DNA of 64,000 bases. It comes from UBA2767 sp965228625. GTDB taxonomy: Bacteria; Pseudomonadota; Alphaproteobacteria; Rhizobiales; Methyloligellaceae. Positions 25,195 through 33,568 of the stretch are shown one piece after another. The position numbers were made by a program, and so were the translations under genes. Every line of letters begins with the position of its first letter. The first letter of the stretch is position 1. A model generated the notes under the pieces. It saw only the letters and a list, made by a program, of their open reading frames with translations, had not been told where the DNA came from and did no database searches. The stretch is taken from NCBI GenBank assembly GCA_965228625.1, contig OZ245829.1, positions 2,294,001-2,358,000 of the forward strand, given 5' to 3'.

Positions 25195-26619
25195 TCAACC
25201 CAATTTGCGAAGCCAGCCGATGATGCGCCGGATTGTCGGGTTCGTCAAACTCGGCGCGTAATATTGGTAAGCAGCCCGTTTGCTGATTTCCGCCAAGGTC
25301 GGATAGGCGAAGACGATGGAGGTGATGGCGCCGATCTTCATTTTCTTCGACATGGCCATGACCCAGAGCTGGATGAGCTCGCCCGCATGCTCGCCGACGA
25401 TCGACGCACCGAGGATACGCCCGCGCTTGGTGGTCACGACCTTGATCATGCCCTGGGTGTCGCGCTCGGTCTGGGCGCGGTCGTTCTCGGCGTAGGGCCA
25501 GCGCAGGATGCGAATGTCGCCGTGCTTCTCCCGCGCCTGCTCTTCCGTGAGCCCGACATGTGCGAGCTCCGGCTCGGTGTAGGTGACCCACGGGATGTTC
25601 GACATGTTGGCTTTTACCGGCAACCGGAACAGCGCGTTCCGGATGACGATGCCGGCGTGGTAGTTGGCGACGTGGGTGAACTGCAGGCTGCCCGCGACGT
25701 CGCCGATGGCGTAGACGCGCTTGTTGGTCGTCTTGAGTCCGCCGGTAACCTTGATGCCGGTGCGCTCATACTGGATGCCCGCTTCCTCCAGGCCGAGCCC
25801 TTCAACGTTCGGGGCGCGTCCGGCGGCGACCAGCAAAGCGTTCGCCTCGATGGCGCGCTCCTTGCCGTCTTGCGTGATCATCGCGCGCACGCCGGTGCGG
25901 CTTTTCTCGAGCCGCTCGATACGGATACCGGCAAGGATCTCGACCCCATCCGCCTCGAGTTGCTTGAGCACGATGGCCGTCAGCTCCGGATCGTCCTTGC
26001 CGAGCGGCGTGAAAGCCTCCAGGACCGTGACCTTGGCGCCGAGGCGCCTGTGTGCCTGCGCCAGTTCCATGCCGATCGGGCCGCCACCGATCACCAGCAG
26101 ATGATCGATCGCCTTCTTGTTGTCGAAGACGGTCTCGTTGGTGAAGTAGGGAACCTTGTCGAGGCCCGGAATCGGCGGCGTGCCCGGCGCGGACCCGGTC
26201 GCGACGACGAAGCGGCGGGCCTTGATGTGATAGTCGCCTGCCTCGACCGTACGGGCATCGATGAACTTGCCGGGCGCTTCGATCACGTGCACGCCGAGGC
26301 CCGTAAAGCGCTCGACGGAATCGTGCGGCGCGATCGCGGCGATGACGCCATGAACGTGCTCGTAGACGCCAGCCGGGTCGACGCTTGGTTCCACCGGGGC
26401 AATGCCGAAGCGTCCCGCCTCGCGCATCGAATGCGCGCATTTGGCGGACGCGATCATCGCCTTGGACGGGACACAGCCATAGTTGAGGCAGTCGCCGCCC
26501 ATCTTGCCTTTCTCGATCAGCACGACGTCCACCCCGAACTGCGCCGCGGCCGCCGCCACCGACAGACCTCCGGACCCCGCGCCGATTACACAAATATCCG
26601 GCTCGATCACTTCAACCAT
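25195..26619 (-). CDS. Mercuric-reductase-like FAD/NAD(P) oxidoreductase
   Basis: 474 residues of the pyridine nucleotide-disulfide oxidoreductase family. FAD-binding VIGAGSGGLS (residues 11-20); redox disulfide Cys44/Cys49 in GGDCLNYGCVPSK; NAD-binding VIGGGPIGMELAQAHRRLG; second FAD segment YAIGDVAG. The C-terminal dimerisation domain is present, with SIVGEHAGELIQ in place of the LIGxHAxE motif. It lacks the N-terminal MerA metal-binding domain and the C-terminal Cys pair needed for Hg(II) reduction, so mercury resistance is not implied. It lies between the VTT protein and the sensor kinase. Confidence 0.9.
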   Translation of the reverse strand: MVEVIEPDICVIGAGSGGLSVAAAAAQFGVDVVLIEKGKMGGDCLNYGCVPSKAMIASAKCAHSMREAGRFGIAPVEPSVDPAGVYEHVHGVIAAIAPHDSVERFTGLGVHVIEAPGKFIDARTVEAGDYHIKARRFVVATGSAPGTPPIPGLDKVPYFTNETVFDNKKAIDHLLVIGGGPIGMELAQAHRRLGAKVTVLEAFTPLGKDDPELTAIVLKQLEADGVEILAGIRIERLEKSRTGVRAMITQDGKERAIEANALLVAAGRAPNVEGLGLEEAGIQYERTGIKVTGGLKTTNKRVYAIGDVAGSLQFTHVANYHAGIVIRNALFRLPVKANMSNIPWVTYTEPELAHVGLTEEQAREKHGDIRILRWPYAENDRAQTERDTQGMIKVVTTKRGRILGASIVGEHAGELIQLWVMAMSKKMKIGAITSIVFAYPTLAEISKRAAYQYYAPSLTNPTIRRIIGWLRKLG

Positions 26620-26658
26620 GTGCCTTCTCCTTCAACGGTGTGCCCGGCAGCAATGTAC

Positions 26659-27459
26659 TTACGCCGATGCAGCCGTTTTGCGGAATTTCTTCAGTATGAC
26701 GGGAATGAGCGCGACCGCACCGAGGGCCGCAAACGCGATGAGCAGTTCCGTGGTGACGAGGGCGCCGGGATCGAGTGAAAACTCGCACGGCGGCGCGCCG
26801 GTTCCGGTGTGGCTCTGCACGCAGGCATCATAGGCCGCGCGCTGCGCCTCGATCACGCTGTCGAGCCCGACGCCGGCGAACGCGAACGCAAAGGTCCCGG
26901 GAATGATGCCGACGAAGGTGCCGAGCACATATGTGCCGAGGCCGACGCCCAGAAGTGCGGGGGCAAGATTGACCAGCCAGAAAGGAAACAGCGGAACCAG
27001 CCTGAGAAACAGCAGGTAGTTGAGCGCGTTCTCCTGAAAGCCCTCGCGGAGTTTTCCGAGCCACGGGCCGGCGCGCGCCGCGAGCGGTTCGCCGAACGAC
27101 GTCTTGGCGATGAGGAAGATGATGGTCGCGCCGATGGTCGCGGCAACCACGGTGGCGAGACCGCCGACGACCCAGCCGAACAGAAATCCGCCGGTCAGCG
27201 TCAGGAAGATGCCGCCGGGCAGTGAGAGCGCGACGGCAACGATATAGATGCCCATATAGGCGAGCAGCGCCAATGCGTAGTGCTGCTCGATGTAGCCCTT
27301 GAGGAGATCACGATTGTCGGCGATGTGCTGCAGCGTCAGGTAGTTGTGCCACCCTTGCGAGATAACGAGCGCCGCAACCGCAATCAGGACAATGAGTGGT
27401 ATGATGCGTTTCATCCAGCCGCCGCCCGAACCGGACTCTGCTTTGACATTGTCGTTCAT
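26659..27459 (-). CDS. TVP38/TMEM64 (VTT-domain) membrane protein
   Basis: 266 residues from ATG 27459, with AAGGGGGA upstream; a longer frame is open but lacks a ribosome site. Helix near 15-35, then the VTT domain: SLPGGIFLTLTGGFLFG, the central FLIAKTSFGEPL loop, and LRLVPLFPFWLVNLAPALLGV with the Pro/Gly re-entrant-like pattern, followed by FVGIIPGTFAFAFAGVGLD. The C-terminus has an extra helix. VTT proteins act in lipid scrambling or membrane homeostasis. Second VTT domain in the window, the first being fused to EboD. Confidence 0.88.
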   Translation of the reverse strand: MNDNVKAESGSGGGWMKRIIPLIVLIAVAALVISQGWHNYLTLQHIADNRDLLKGYIEQHYALALLAYMGIYIVAVALSLPGGIFLTLTGGFLFGWVVGGLATVVAATIGATIIFLIAKTSFGEPLAARAGPWLGKLREGFQENALNYLLFLRLVPLFPFWLVNLAPALLGVGLGTYVLGTFVGIIPGTFAFAFAGVGLDSVIEAQRAAYDACVQSHTGTGAPPCEFSLDPGALVTTELLIAFAALGAVALIPVILKKFRKTAASA

Positions 27460-27525
27460 GCTGACATCCCCCTTGTCACCGGCTGAACGGCACTTTTCCA
27501 ATCCGGACGGTCCTGCGATATACCA

Positions 27526-28407
27526 CTATTTCTTGTCATTTAGTGCCCAATCATACTCGTAGTCCGAAATCGAGTTTGCGCCCGCCAGACGGTCGGTGAG
27601 CACCGGATCGGCATATTTGCGGATGTGCGTCAGGATGCGCTCGGTCGATCCGCCGTAATCACCCGCGTACCAGTCGAACAGGCTGGAGACGATGATGTCC
27701 TTGCCATCGAACCGGACGCCGCGGGGGCTGTTGATGTACTCGCGCGCCGCGCGCTCGAGCATGGTCTCCAGCTCCGCGCTCGAATAGGCCGTTTTCTGAA
27801 GATTGGGACAGCCCACGGCGGCGCAATTGACCACATAATGGATACGTGGATCACGCCAGATCGGACGCATGATCCTGTGCTCGATGTCGTCGAGGCTGAG
27901 CTCGACGCCGTCGACCTTGACCACCTCTTCCCGCCACGGACCGGGAAAAATGAAGCTGGTCAGGCGGATATCCCGGATGGACTCCACCGGATAGTGTTCA
28001 GCGACAATGTCGACGGTCTTGGCATTGTAGAGATTGGTCCAGTAGGCGAACTGTTCGTTGCGATTGAGTTTCGCCGGTTTCACGGTCTGGAGCGCGTCGA
28101 GGTATTTCTTGAGATCGGCGCGTCCGTCCTTGTTCAGTCCGGCATAGTCGAAGCGGTTCAGCCCGTCTTCTCCGACGTGCAGGTGCTTCTCCAGGAGGCT
28201 GTTCCAGGCCGAATGGTCGATCGTCACCTCGGACTTCGGGTCATGCGGCGCGAAGCGCTCGGCCAGTTCTTCAGCCTTCGCGGCCTGTGCCAGCATGAAG
28301 ACCGACAGCACGACGATCACGGTTGCGGTGAGGGTGTTCAGGATATGCCGGTTCCACGACCTCAAAAGGTCCATGTCGTGGCCGGCGCAATTGCGCGGTG
28401 GTGTCAT
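27526..28407 (-). CDS. DUF547 exported protein
   Basis: About 293 residues with a signal peptide or anchor (LNTLTATVIVVLSVFMLAQAAKA). The mature region shows the DUF547 signature: EQFAYWTNLYNAKTVDIV, then PGPWREEVVKVDG, LSLDDIEHRIMRP, and VNCAAVGCPNLQKTAYSS with a conserved Cys pair. DUF547 is related to transglutaminase/papain folds, with Cys and His in conserved positions. Start choice is uncertain: a TTG at 28428 and ATGs at 28407 and 28374 are in frame. It is the first gene of the operon with the VTT protein, flavoprotein and sensor kinase. Confidence 0.82.
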   Translation of the reverse strand: MTPPRNCAGHDMDLLRSWNRHILNTLTATVIVVLSVFMLAQAAKAEELAERFAPHDPKSEVTIDHSAWNSLLEKHLHVGEDGLNRFDYAGLNKDGRADLKKYLDALQTVKPAKLNRNEQFAYWTNLYNAKTVDIVAEHYPVESIRDIRLTSFIFPGPWREEVVKVDGVELSLDDIEHRIMRPIWRDPRIHYVVNCAAVGCPNLQKTAYSSAELETMLERAAREYINSPRGVRFDGKDIIVSSLFDWYAGDYGGSTERILTHIRKYADPVLTDRLAGANSISDYEYDWALNDKK

Positions 28408-28546
28408 GACGGTGCTGCTAGCCTCCAACTCGTTTCTGTTCCTCTAGATAACGCCAAGGTCCGACATTGCGAGCCACCGCTCTCTGCTTCGTGATGGGTT
28501 GTCAGAAGACGTGAAATGCACCGTATACAAACGAATTGGCGATGAA

Positions 28547-28575
28547 TTGACTTGAACCGGCCCCGAACGTATAAG
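28547..28575 (+). promoter_or_regulatory. Sigma-70-type promoter of rpmH-rnpA-yidC
   Basis: TTGACT at 28547-28552 and TATAAG at 28570-28575, separated by exactly 17 bases. It lies about 105 bases upstream of the rpmH GTG in a 250-bp spacer that otherwise holds no gene. It fits the strong housekeeping promoter expected for this operon. Confidence 0.6.
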
Positions 28576-28680
28576 CGGGCGCAATTCCTCTATGGTCGCT
28601 CTTGCGCACTCTGAGATGGCAGCGACGCCCTTTGTAACGGGGTCGCGCGCGCACCAGGAGCGGTGGCACGGAGATTAGGC

Positions 28681-28815
28681 GTGAAACGCACATATCAACC
28701 AAGCGTACTGGTGCGGAAGAGGCGGCATGGATTCCGCGCCCGCAAGGCGACGAACAGCGGCCTCAAGGTGCTGGCGCGGCGGCGGGCCAGAGGCCGCAAG
28801 AAACTCTCGGCGTAA
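28681..28815 (+). CDS. rpmH: 50S ribosomal protein L34
   Basis: A 44-residue, very basic protein with the family N-terminus MKRTYQPS and the RKRRHGFRARKAT core, ending GRKKLSA. Starts at GTG 28681. Full family length. It is part of the large ribosomal subunit. It is followed 25 bases later by rnpA, the usual order. Confidence 0.97.
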   Translation: MKRTYQPSVLVRKRRHGFRARKATNSGLKVLARRRARGRKKLSA

Positions 28816-28840
28816 ACCGGCGGCGTGAGCGAGTGATCCC

Positions 28841-29224
28841 GTGCCGGCGGGCGCATATCACAACTCCCTTGGCCGCCTGAAGACGCGCGCTGAATATCTG
28901 CGCGTGCGCGACGGTGCATCGTGGCGCACCGGCAGTCTGGTCCTGCAGGCGCGCCGGAGAAGCGAAACGGGCGATGCCAATGGCGGCGCGCCCCGGTTCG
29001 GATACACGGCGACGCGGCGCATCGGCACGGCGGTCGCCCGCAATCGGGCGCGGCGGCGACTGAAAGAATCTATCCGCCGTGTCGCAGAAACCCATGCCCG
29101 TCCGGGCTATGATTACGTGGTGATTGCCCGACAGGGTGCGCTGACCCGGTCCTTCACCAACATGCAGAAGGATCTTCAGGACGCCTTTCGCGGTGTTCAC
29201 AGGAAACAGGAAGCGCGGAACTGA
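28841..29224 (+). CDS. rnpA: Ribonuclease P protein component
   Basis: 127 residues from GTG 28841. The RNR motif region is present as RRIGTAVARNRARRRLKE, preceded by PRFGYTATRR and followed by YDYVVIARQGAL. It binds the catalytic RNase P RNA for tRNA 5' processing. It is located between rpmH and yidC as in most bacteria; the small yidD gene that often follows rnpA is missing here. Confidence 0.95.
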   Translation: MPAGAYHNSLGRLKTRAEYLRVRDGASWRTGSLVLQARRRSETGDANGGAPRFGYTATRRIGTAVARNRARRRLKESIRRVAETHARPGYDYVVIARQGALTRSFTNMQKDLQDAFRGVHRKQEARN

Positions 29225-29254
29225 CCGGCATCATGCGTTTTTGGAACCATTGGT

Positions 29255-31114
29255 ATGGACGAAAATAGTCGAAATCTGTTGATGGCGGTCGTGCTGTCGA
29301 TCGCGGTGCTTTTCGCCTGGCAGGCATTCCTGGCGCCGGAGAGGGAACAGCAACAGCAGCAACAGCAGACAACGCAAGGACCGCCGCAGCCTGGCGCGCC
29401 GTCGACGACACCTCGTCCCGATTCACCGGGCGGTCCGCCGCAACCGACGCCTCAGACAGGTGCGCCGTCGGCGGTGCCCACCGTCAAGGGCGCGACGCGC
29501 GAAACGGCCCTCGCCGCCTCAGAACGCATCCAGATCGAAACGCCGAACCTTCGAGGCTCGCTGTCGCTGACGGGCGCACGCATCGACGACCTGATCCTCT
29601 CGAACTACCGCGAGACGGTGGATCCCAACAGTCCCAACGTCACGCTGTTTTCGCCCTCCGGCAGCACGAGGCCATATTATGCCGAACATGGCTGGGCGAG
29701 CGGCGGAGGCACATCGCTAAAGCTCCCGAACGCGCAAACACAATGGACGGCACTGTCGTCCGGACCGCTCAAACCCGATTCTCCGATCACGCTTGAATGG
29801 GACAATGGCGAGGGGCTGGTTTTCCGGCGGACGATTGCACTCAATGACAGCTACCTGTTCAGCATCCGTCAGGAGGTTGAAAACAAGACCGGAGACGCGG
29901 TTACGCTCTACCCCTACGCACTGATCTCGCGCCACGGACAACCCCAAATCCAGGGGTTCTTCATTCTTCACGAGGGCCTGATCGGGGTCTCTGGCGAGGA
30001 AGGGCTGCAGGAGATCGACTACGACGACGCGATAGAAGACAAGAGCACCACGTTTGAGAATGTTCGCGGCGGCTGGCTCGGCATCACCGACAAATACTGG
30101 GCCTCGGCCGTCATCCCCAATCAGACGACGCCGTATCGTGCCAAATATTCGGGCTGGTTCGTCAATGGCAAGGACCTCTACCAGACCGACTATCTGGCGT
30201 CGGCAATCCAGATCCCGGCAGGCGGAAAAGGATCGACGGAAGGGTTGCTCTTCGCCGGCGCGAAGGAGGTCGACGTCGTCGATCGTGAAGCGGAGAAATA
30301 CAATATCGACCGTTTCGACCTGCTGATCGACTGGGGCTGGTTCTATTTTCTGACTAAACCGCTGTTCTTTGCCATCGACTATTTCCACAAGCTGGTGGGC
30401 AATTTCGGACTGTCGATCCTGATCGTCACGGTGCTCATCAAGCTGGTGATGTTCCCGCTGGCCAACAAGTCCTATGCGTCGATGAGCAAGATGAAGAAGC
30501 TGCAGCCGGAAATGACCAAGATCCGCGAGCGCTTTACCGACGACAAGATGCGCCAGCAGCAGGCACTGATGGATCTCTACAAGAAGGAAAAGGTCAACCC
30601 GGCTTCGGGCTGCCTGCCGATCCTGATTCAGATCCCGGTGTTCTTCGCGCTCTACAAGGTGCTGTTCGTCACCATCGAGATGCGCCACGCTCCGTTCTAC
30701 GGCTGGATCAAGGACCTTTCCGCACCGGACCCGACGACGATCTTCAACCTGTTCGGCCTGATCCCGTGGGATCCGCCCGGCTTCCTGATGATCGGCCTGT
30801 GGCCGCTGATCATGGGGTTCACCATGTTCGTGCAGATGCGGCTCAATCCGGCACCGCCGGACCCCATCCAGGCCAAGGTGTTTGCCTGGATGCCGGTCAT
30901 CTTCACCTTCCTGCTGGCGCCGTTCCCCGCCGGACTCGTGATCTACTGGGCATGGAACAACCTGTTGTCCATACTTCAGCAGGCCTACATCATGCGGCGG
31001 CACGGCGTTGAGATCACGCTGTTCGAGAACATCGGAATCAAGAAGAAGAACGACGCGGCAAAGTCGAAAACCGCGGGCGATTCCGGACAAAAGGACGCCA
31101 AAAGCAAGAGCTGA
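29255..31114 (+). CDS. yidC: Membrane protein insertase YidC
   Basis: 619 residues. N-terminal helix (LLMAVVLSIAVLFAWQAFLAP), a Gln/Pro-rich linker (residues about 30-75) and the large periplasmic beta-domain. The conserved C-terminal core follows, with SIATVLIKLVMFPL-type helix LIVTVLIKLVMFPLANKSYA, then GCLPILIQIPVFFALYKVLF and the final PAGLVIYWAWNNLLSILQQ. The hydrophilic-groove Arg region lies in NKSYASMSKMKKLQPEM. It acts alone or with SecYEG in inner-membrane insertion. The C-terminal tail is Lys-rich. It is cotranscribed with rnpA. Confidence 0.97.
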   Translation: MDENSRNLLMAVVLSIAVLFAWQAFLAPEREQQQQQQQTTQGPPQPGAPSTTPRPDSPGGPPQPTPQTGAPSAVPTVKGATRETALAASERIQIETPNLRGSLSLTGARIDDLILSNYRETVDPNSPNVTLFSPSGSTRPYYAEHGWASGGGTSLKLPNAQTQWTALSSGPLKPDSPITLEWDNGEGLVFRRTIALNDSYLFSIRQEVENKTGDAVTLYPYALISRHGQPQIQGFFILHEGLIGVSGEEGLQEIDYDDAIEDKSTTFENVRGGWLGITDKYWASAVIPNQTTPYRAKYSGWFVNGKDLYQTDYLASAIQIPAGGKGSTEGLLFAGAKEVDVVDREAEKYNIDRFDLLIDWGWFYFLTKPLFFAIDYFHKLVGNFGLSILIVTVLIKLVMFPLANKSYASMSKMKKLQPEMTKIRERFTDDKMRQQQALMDLYKKEKVNPASGCLPILIQIPVFFALYKVLFVTIEMRHAPFYGWIKDLSAPDPTTIFNLFGLIPWDPPGFLMIGLWPLIMGFTMFVQMRLNPAPPDPIQAKVFAWMPVIFTFLLAPFPAGLVIYWAWNNLLSILQQAYIMRRHGVEITLFENIGIKKKNDAAKSKTAGDSGQKDAKSKS

Positions 31115-31153
31115 TTCACGCGATGTCTCGCCCGGCGCGCGGCAAGCGCAATC

Positions 31154-31180
31154 GGCTGGCGAGCCGACGGCTCGCCAGCC
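31154..31180. terminator. Perfect 12-bp hairpin between convergent genes
   Basis: GGCTGGCGAGCC, three-base loop GAC, GGCTCGCCAGCC. It sits between the yidC stop and the stop of the convergent membrane protein gene. No T-run follows on either strand, so it is either a weak bidirectional terminator or an mRNA 3' stabiliser. Confidence 0.5.
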
Positions 31181-31210
31181 TGATGCGGAACGACTGAACG
31201 TTCCGCAACC

Positions 31211-31651
31211 TCATGCATGTCTGCGGGCCGCGGTCTGCACTCTACGTCCAAACACCAAAGGCGCGACGAAAACCGCCGCAACCAGCGTGTTGGGGAGAAG
31301 ATTGAGCGGCGCGCCGGCCACCCATGATGCCAGGTTGTCGACCACGAACCAGGTGATCAGGCTGGCCCAGAGCGCCCTGAATGCCCATGGCGCTCCCGAA
31401 CTGACGGCTTCCGCGACAACGAAGTACATCAACACCGCCCACCCCATCACGACCGCGCCGAGCACTCCGAGCAGGAACACCGCGTGGGGCCCGAGCGCGC
31501 CGGTTTGCTCGAGCCGCGGCCAGAAGAGCAGCTCGATCGTCGAATGGGTGGGGCCTGTCAGGGCCGGAAAGACGGCAAATGCCGTGAAGACCCCGTAGAT
31601 GACCAATGCGATGCTCGCGATCCGGAGCCATCTTTGCCAGAACGGACTCAT
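31211..31651 (-). CDS. Hypothetical four-helix membrane protein
   Basis: 146 residues with four predicted membrane helices: ASIALVIYGVFTAFAVFPAL, VFLLGVLGAVVMGWAVLMYFV, ALWASLITWFVVDNLASW and LVAAVFVAPLVFG. No catalytic motif is visible and I do not recognise the family. It diverges from the XRE-type regulator gene, and a near-perfect palindrome lies between them, so it is the likeliest target of that regulator. Confidence 0.65.
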   Translation of the reverse strand: MSPFWQRWLRIASIALVIYGVFTAFAVFPALTGPTHSTIELLFWPRLEQTGALGPHAVFLLGVLGAVVMGWAVLMYFVVAEAVSSGAPWAFRALWASLITWFVVDNLASWVAGAPLNLLPNTLVAAVFVAPLVFGRRVQTAARRHA

Positions 31652-31717
31652 GCCTAAACTCCTTCAAGTGATGTTGCCATATGCACTTGATTGTGACCGG
31701 CGACATCAGCGAGACAA

Positions 31718-31732
31718 TTACCTCGGAGGTAA
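31718..31732. promoter_or_regulatory. Palindromic operator candidate
   Basis: TTACCTC-G-GAGGTAA, a perfect 7-bp inverted repeat around one central base. It is located in the 123-bp divergent spacer between the membrane protein and XRE genes. An outer inverted repeat, ATGCACTT (31681-31688) and AAGTGCAT (31731-31738), overlaps it. Its position suits autoregulation and control of the divergent gene. Confidence 0.5.
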
Positions 31733-31774
31733 GTGCATTCGGCACGGATTTCGGCGATAGGCAGGGTCATGACC

Positions 31775-32554
31775 ATGGAGAACTTCGGGGAACAGTTGCG
31801 GGAATGGCGGGCGCGCCGCCGCGTGAGCCAGTTGCAACTCGCGCTTGAGGCCAACGTCTCGTCGCGTCACATCTCATTCCTGGAATCGGGCCGCGCCATG
31901 CCCAGCCGGCAGATGGTCCAGCAACTGGCGCAAACCCTCGATGTGCCCTTGCGCGCGCGCAACGGCCTGCTGCAGGCGGCGGGCTTTGCTGCGGTCTACC
32001 CCGAGACGCCACTTGATGACGCGGCGCTGGAGCCGATCCGCGCGGCGATCGGATGGATGCTGGAAAAGCACATGCCCTACCCCGCGATGGTGTTTGACCG
32101 TTACTGGAATCTGCGCGGGGGCAACGTGGTCGCCAAAACCCTTTTCGGGCTCCCCGATGCGGACGAACCGGTCAATTTGCTGCAAGCGGTTGTCGGCAAT
32201 GAAGCTGCCACTGCGCGCTTCGAGAATTGGCCGGAGATCCTCCATCACATGCGGGCGCGGGTTAAACTGGAGGTGCAGGCCAGTGGCGGCGATCCCGAAC
32301 TCGTGGCCCTGCTTGACCTGTTCGCCACGGATCCCGCCATTCATGAAGAGGTCAGCGATCCGCCGGGACGTGCCCTGGTGTGCTCCCGCATGCGCGTCGG
32401 CGACGATCAGGTCATCTCCCTGTTTTCGACGATCGCGCAGTTCGGCACGTCTGAAGACATCACCGTGAACGATCTGCGGCTGGAACTGTTCTTTCCCGCC
32501 GACCGGGAAAGCGAAGCGATTCTTGAAAGGATTGCAGACGCGGCCGCAGCCTGA
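31775..32554 (+). CDS. XRE-family regulator with MmyB-type sensor domain
   Basis: 259 residues. Helix-turn-helix at about 5-62 (LREWRARRRVSQLQLALEANVSSRHISFLESGRAMPS, read in two halves), followed by an MmyB-like ligand-binding domain (PYPAMVFDRYWNLRGGNVVA, then LFATDPAIHEEVSDPPG and LRLELFFPADRESE). The family often senses fatty-acid-like or small hydrophobic ligands; the ligand here is unknown. ATG 31775 is preferred to 31769 because AGGG lies eight bases upstream. It ends at a strong terminator. Confidence 0.9.
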   Translation: MENFGEQLREWRARRRVSQLQLALEANVSSRHISFLESGRAMPSRQMVQQLAQTLDVPLRARNGLLQAAGFAAVYPETPLDDAALEPIRAAIGWMLEKHMPYPAMVFDRYWNLRGGNVVAKTLFGLPDADEPVNLLQAVVGNEAATARFENWPEILHHMRARVKLEVQASGGDPELVALLDLFATDPAIHEEVSDPPGRALVCSRMRVGDDQVISLFSTIAQFGTSEDITVNDLRLELFFPADRESEAILERIADAAAA

Positions 32555-32557
32555 ATC

Positions 32558-32587
32558 AAAAGGCCCGGGGGTTGCCCGGGCCTTTTT
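32558..32587 (+). terminator. Rho-independent terminator after the XRE gene
   Basis: AAAGGCCCGGG, five-base loop GGTTG, CCCGGGCCTTT, with the stem running into a TTTTT tract. It begins four bases after the stop codon. Its A-tract on the other side would also let it serve the convergent gene ending at 32622. Confidence 0.85.
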
Positions 32588-32621
32588 CAATTCGCGATGT
32601 GTTGGAGCCTTCTCGATCCGG

Positions 32622-33086
32622 TCAGTTGGGCAGGACGCCCGCGCGCTTCAACATCGTCTCCGCTTCCGGCATCACCTTGCGGCATCCGTCGGTCAGGGTC
32701 GAAAAGTTCTTCTTCAGGCAGAGGAAGATCAGGTCCGGCACCGGGGCCACACCGATGCAATACTGCGCGATATCGCTCTTGCAGGACGTATCGTTGGCAA
32801 GACGATCGAGGGCCGTGCGGATATCGAGGAGCTGGTCGGCCGCGTCATACATGGAATAGGCGCAGTCGAAGGACAGCTTGTTCGAATGCGAGTAGAGACA
32901 AGCACCAAGGCGCCCCTGCCCGGGCTGCACGTCCTTGCAGTACTGTTTGATCTCCTTGTCGCACCGCTGCATCACCATGCCGGGAATGTTGCCCTTGCCT
33001 TGAGCGGAAACCGGCTCCGGTGACGGCGCCAGAACGGCGAACGCACCTGCAACGATCGCAGCCAACGCAACAACTGACTTCTTCAT
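32622..33086 (-). CDS. Secreted cysteine-rich-repeat protein
   Basis: 154 residues from ATG 33086 (MKKSVVALAAIVAGAFAVLA), with a signal peptide ending near VSAQG. The mature part has two GLG1-like Cys repeats: CDKEIKQYCKDVQPGQGRLGAC with CLYSHSNKLSFDC, and a second CKSDIAQYCIGV segment with CLKKNFSTLTDGC. Four to five disulfides are possible. The longer upstream frame lacks a signal. It is the last of three consecutive minus-strand genes for small exported proteins. Confidence 0.8.
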   Translation of the reverse strand: MKKSVVALAAIVAGAFAVLAPSPEPVSAQGKGNIPGMVMQRCDKEIKQYCKDVQPGQGRLGACLYSHSNKLSFDCAYSMYDAADQLLDIRTALDRLANDTSCKSDIAQYCIGVAPVPDLIFLCLKKNFSTLTDGCRKVMPEAETMLKRAGVLPN

Positions 33087-33153
33087 CCCTTCATCCTTTC
33101 TTGCGGCGCCCGGCACCGCGTCCTCCCGCCGCTTTGCTGCTTCAGGTCTGGAG

Positions 33154-33564
33154 TTAGTTCGGCGCGCAATGGCCGAAGAACGCGAAACCGGCTTCAAGCG
33201 TGCTGATCGATCCGGTGAACGCGCCGTTCTTTCGCGAGATCACCGCGCTCCAGGTCTCCTCGTCCTGCAGCCCGTGCAGAAACACATGATCGTCGGTCGC
33301 CTTCAGACCCTCGATTGCTTCGGTACGTTCCTTCTCCAGAAGCGACAGGGAGGCCAGCTCCTTCTTCTTGATGTCCAGCGTCATGATCGGCGCCAGATTG
33401 ATCGTCTGCGGCGTAATGCGCCTGCAGGCCCCGTTCATCCTGCATTCCTGAACCTCGCTGATGGCGCAGACATAGTTGTTGGGCGCGGCAACCGCGCCCG
33501 GTGACGTGAATTGCATGGCCGCGATCGCACCAGCGGCAAACAGTCCTGAAAGTCGCACGGTCAT
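33154..33564 (-). CDS. Hypothetical secreted protein
   Basis: 136 residues with a signal peptide (MTVRLSGLFAAGAIAAMQF to about AVAAPNN). It has four to five Cys, with VCAISEVQECRMNGACRRI close to the mature N-terminus, then a helical KKKELASLSLLEKERTEA segment and a beta-like tail. The family is not recognised. It follows the glycine-zipper gene by 4 bases (33569 stop, 33564 start), so the two are probably translated together. Confidence 0.7.
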   Translation of the reverse strand: MTVRLSGLFAAGAIAAMQFTSPGAVAAPNNYVCAISEVQECRMNGACRRITPQTINLAPIMTLDIKKKELASLSLLEKERTEAIEGLKATDDHVFLHGLQDEETWSAVISRKNGAFTGSISTLEAGFAFFGHCAPN

Positions 33565-33568
33565 CTCC

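Noticed and set aside
25195..26619. Mercury resistance (merA)
   Set aside because: No N-terminal metal-binding domain, no C-terminal Cys pair and no other mer genes; only the general flavoprotein fold is shown.
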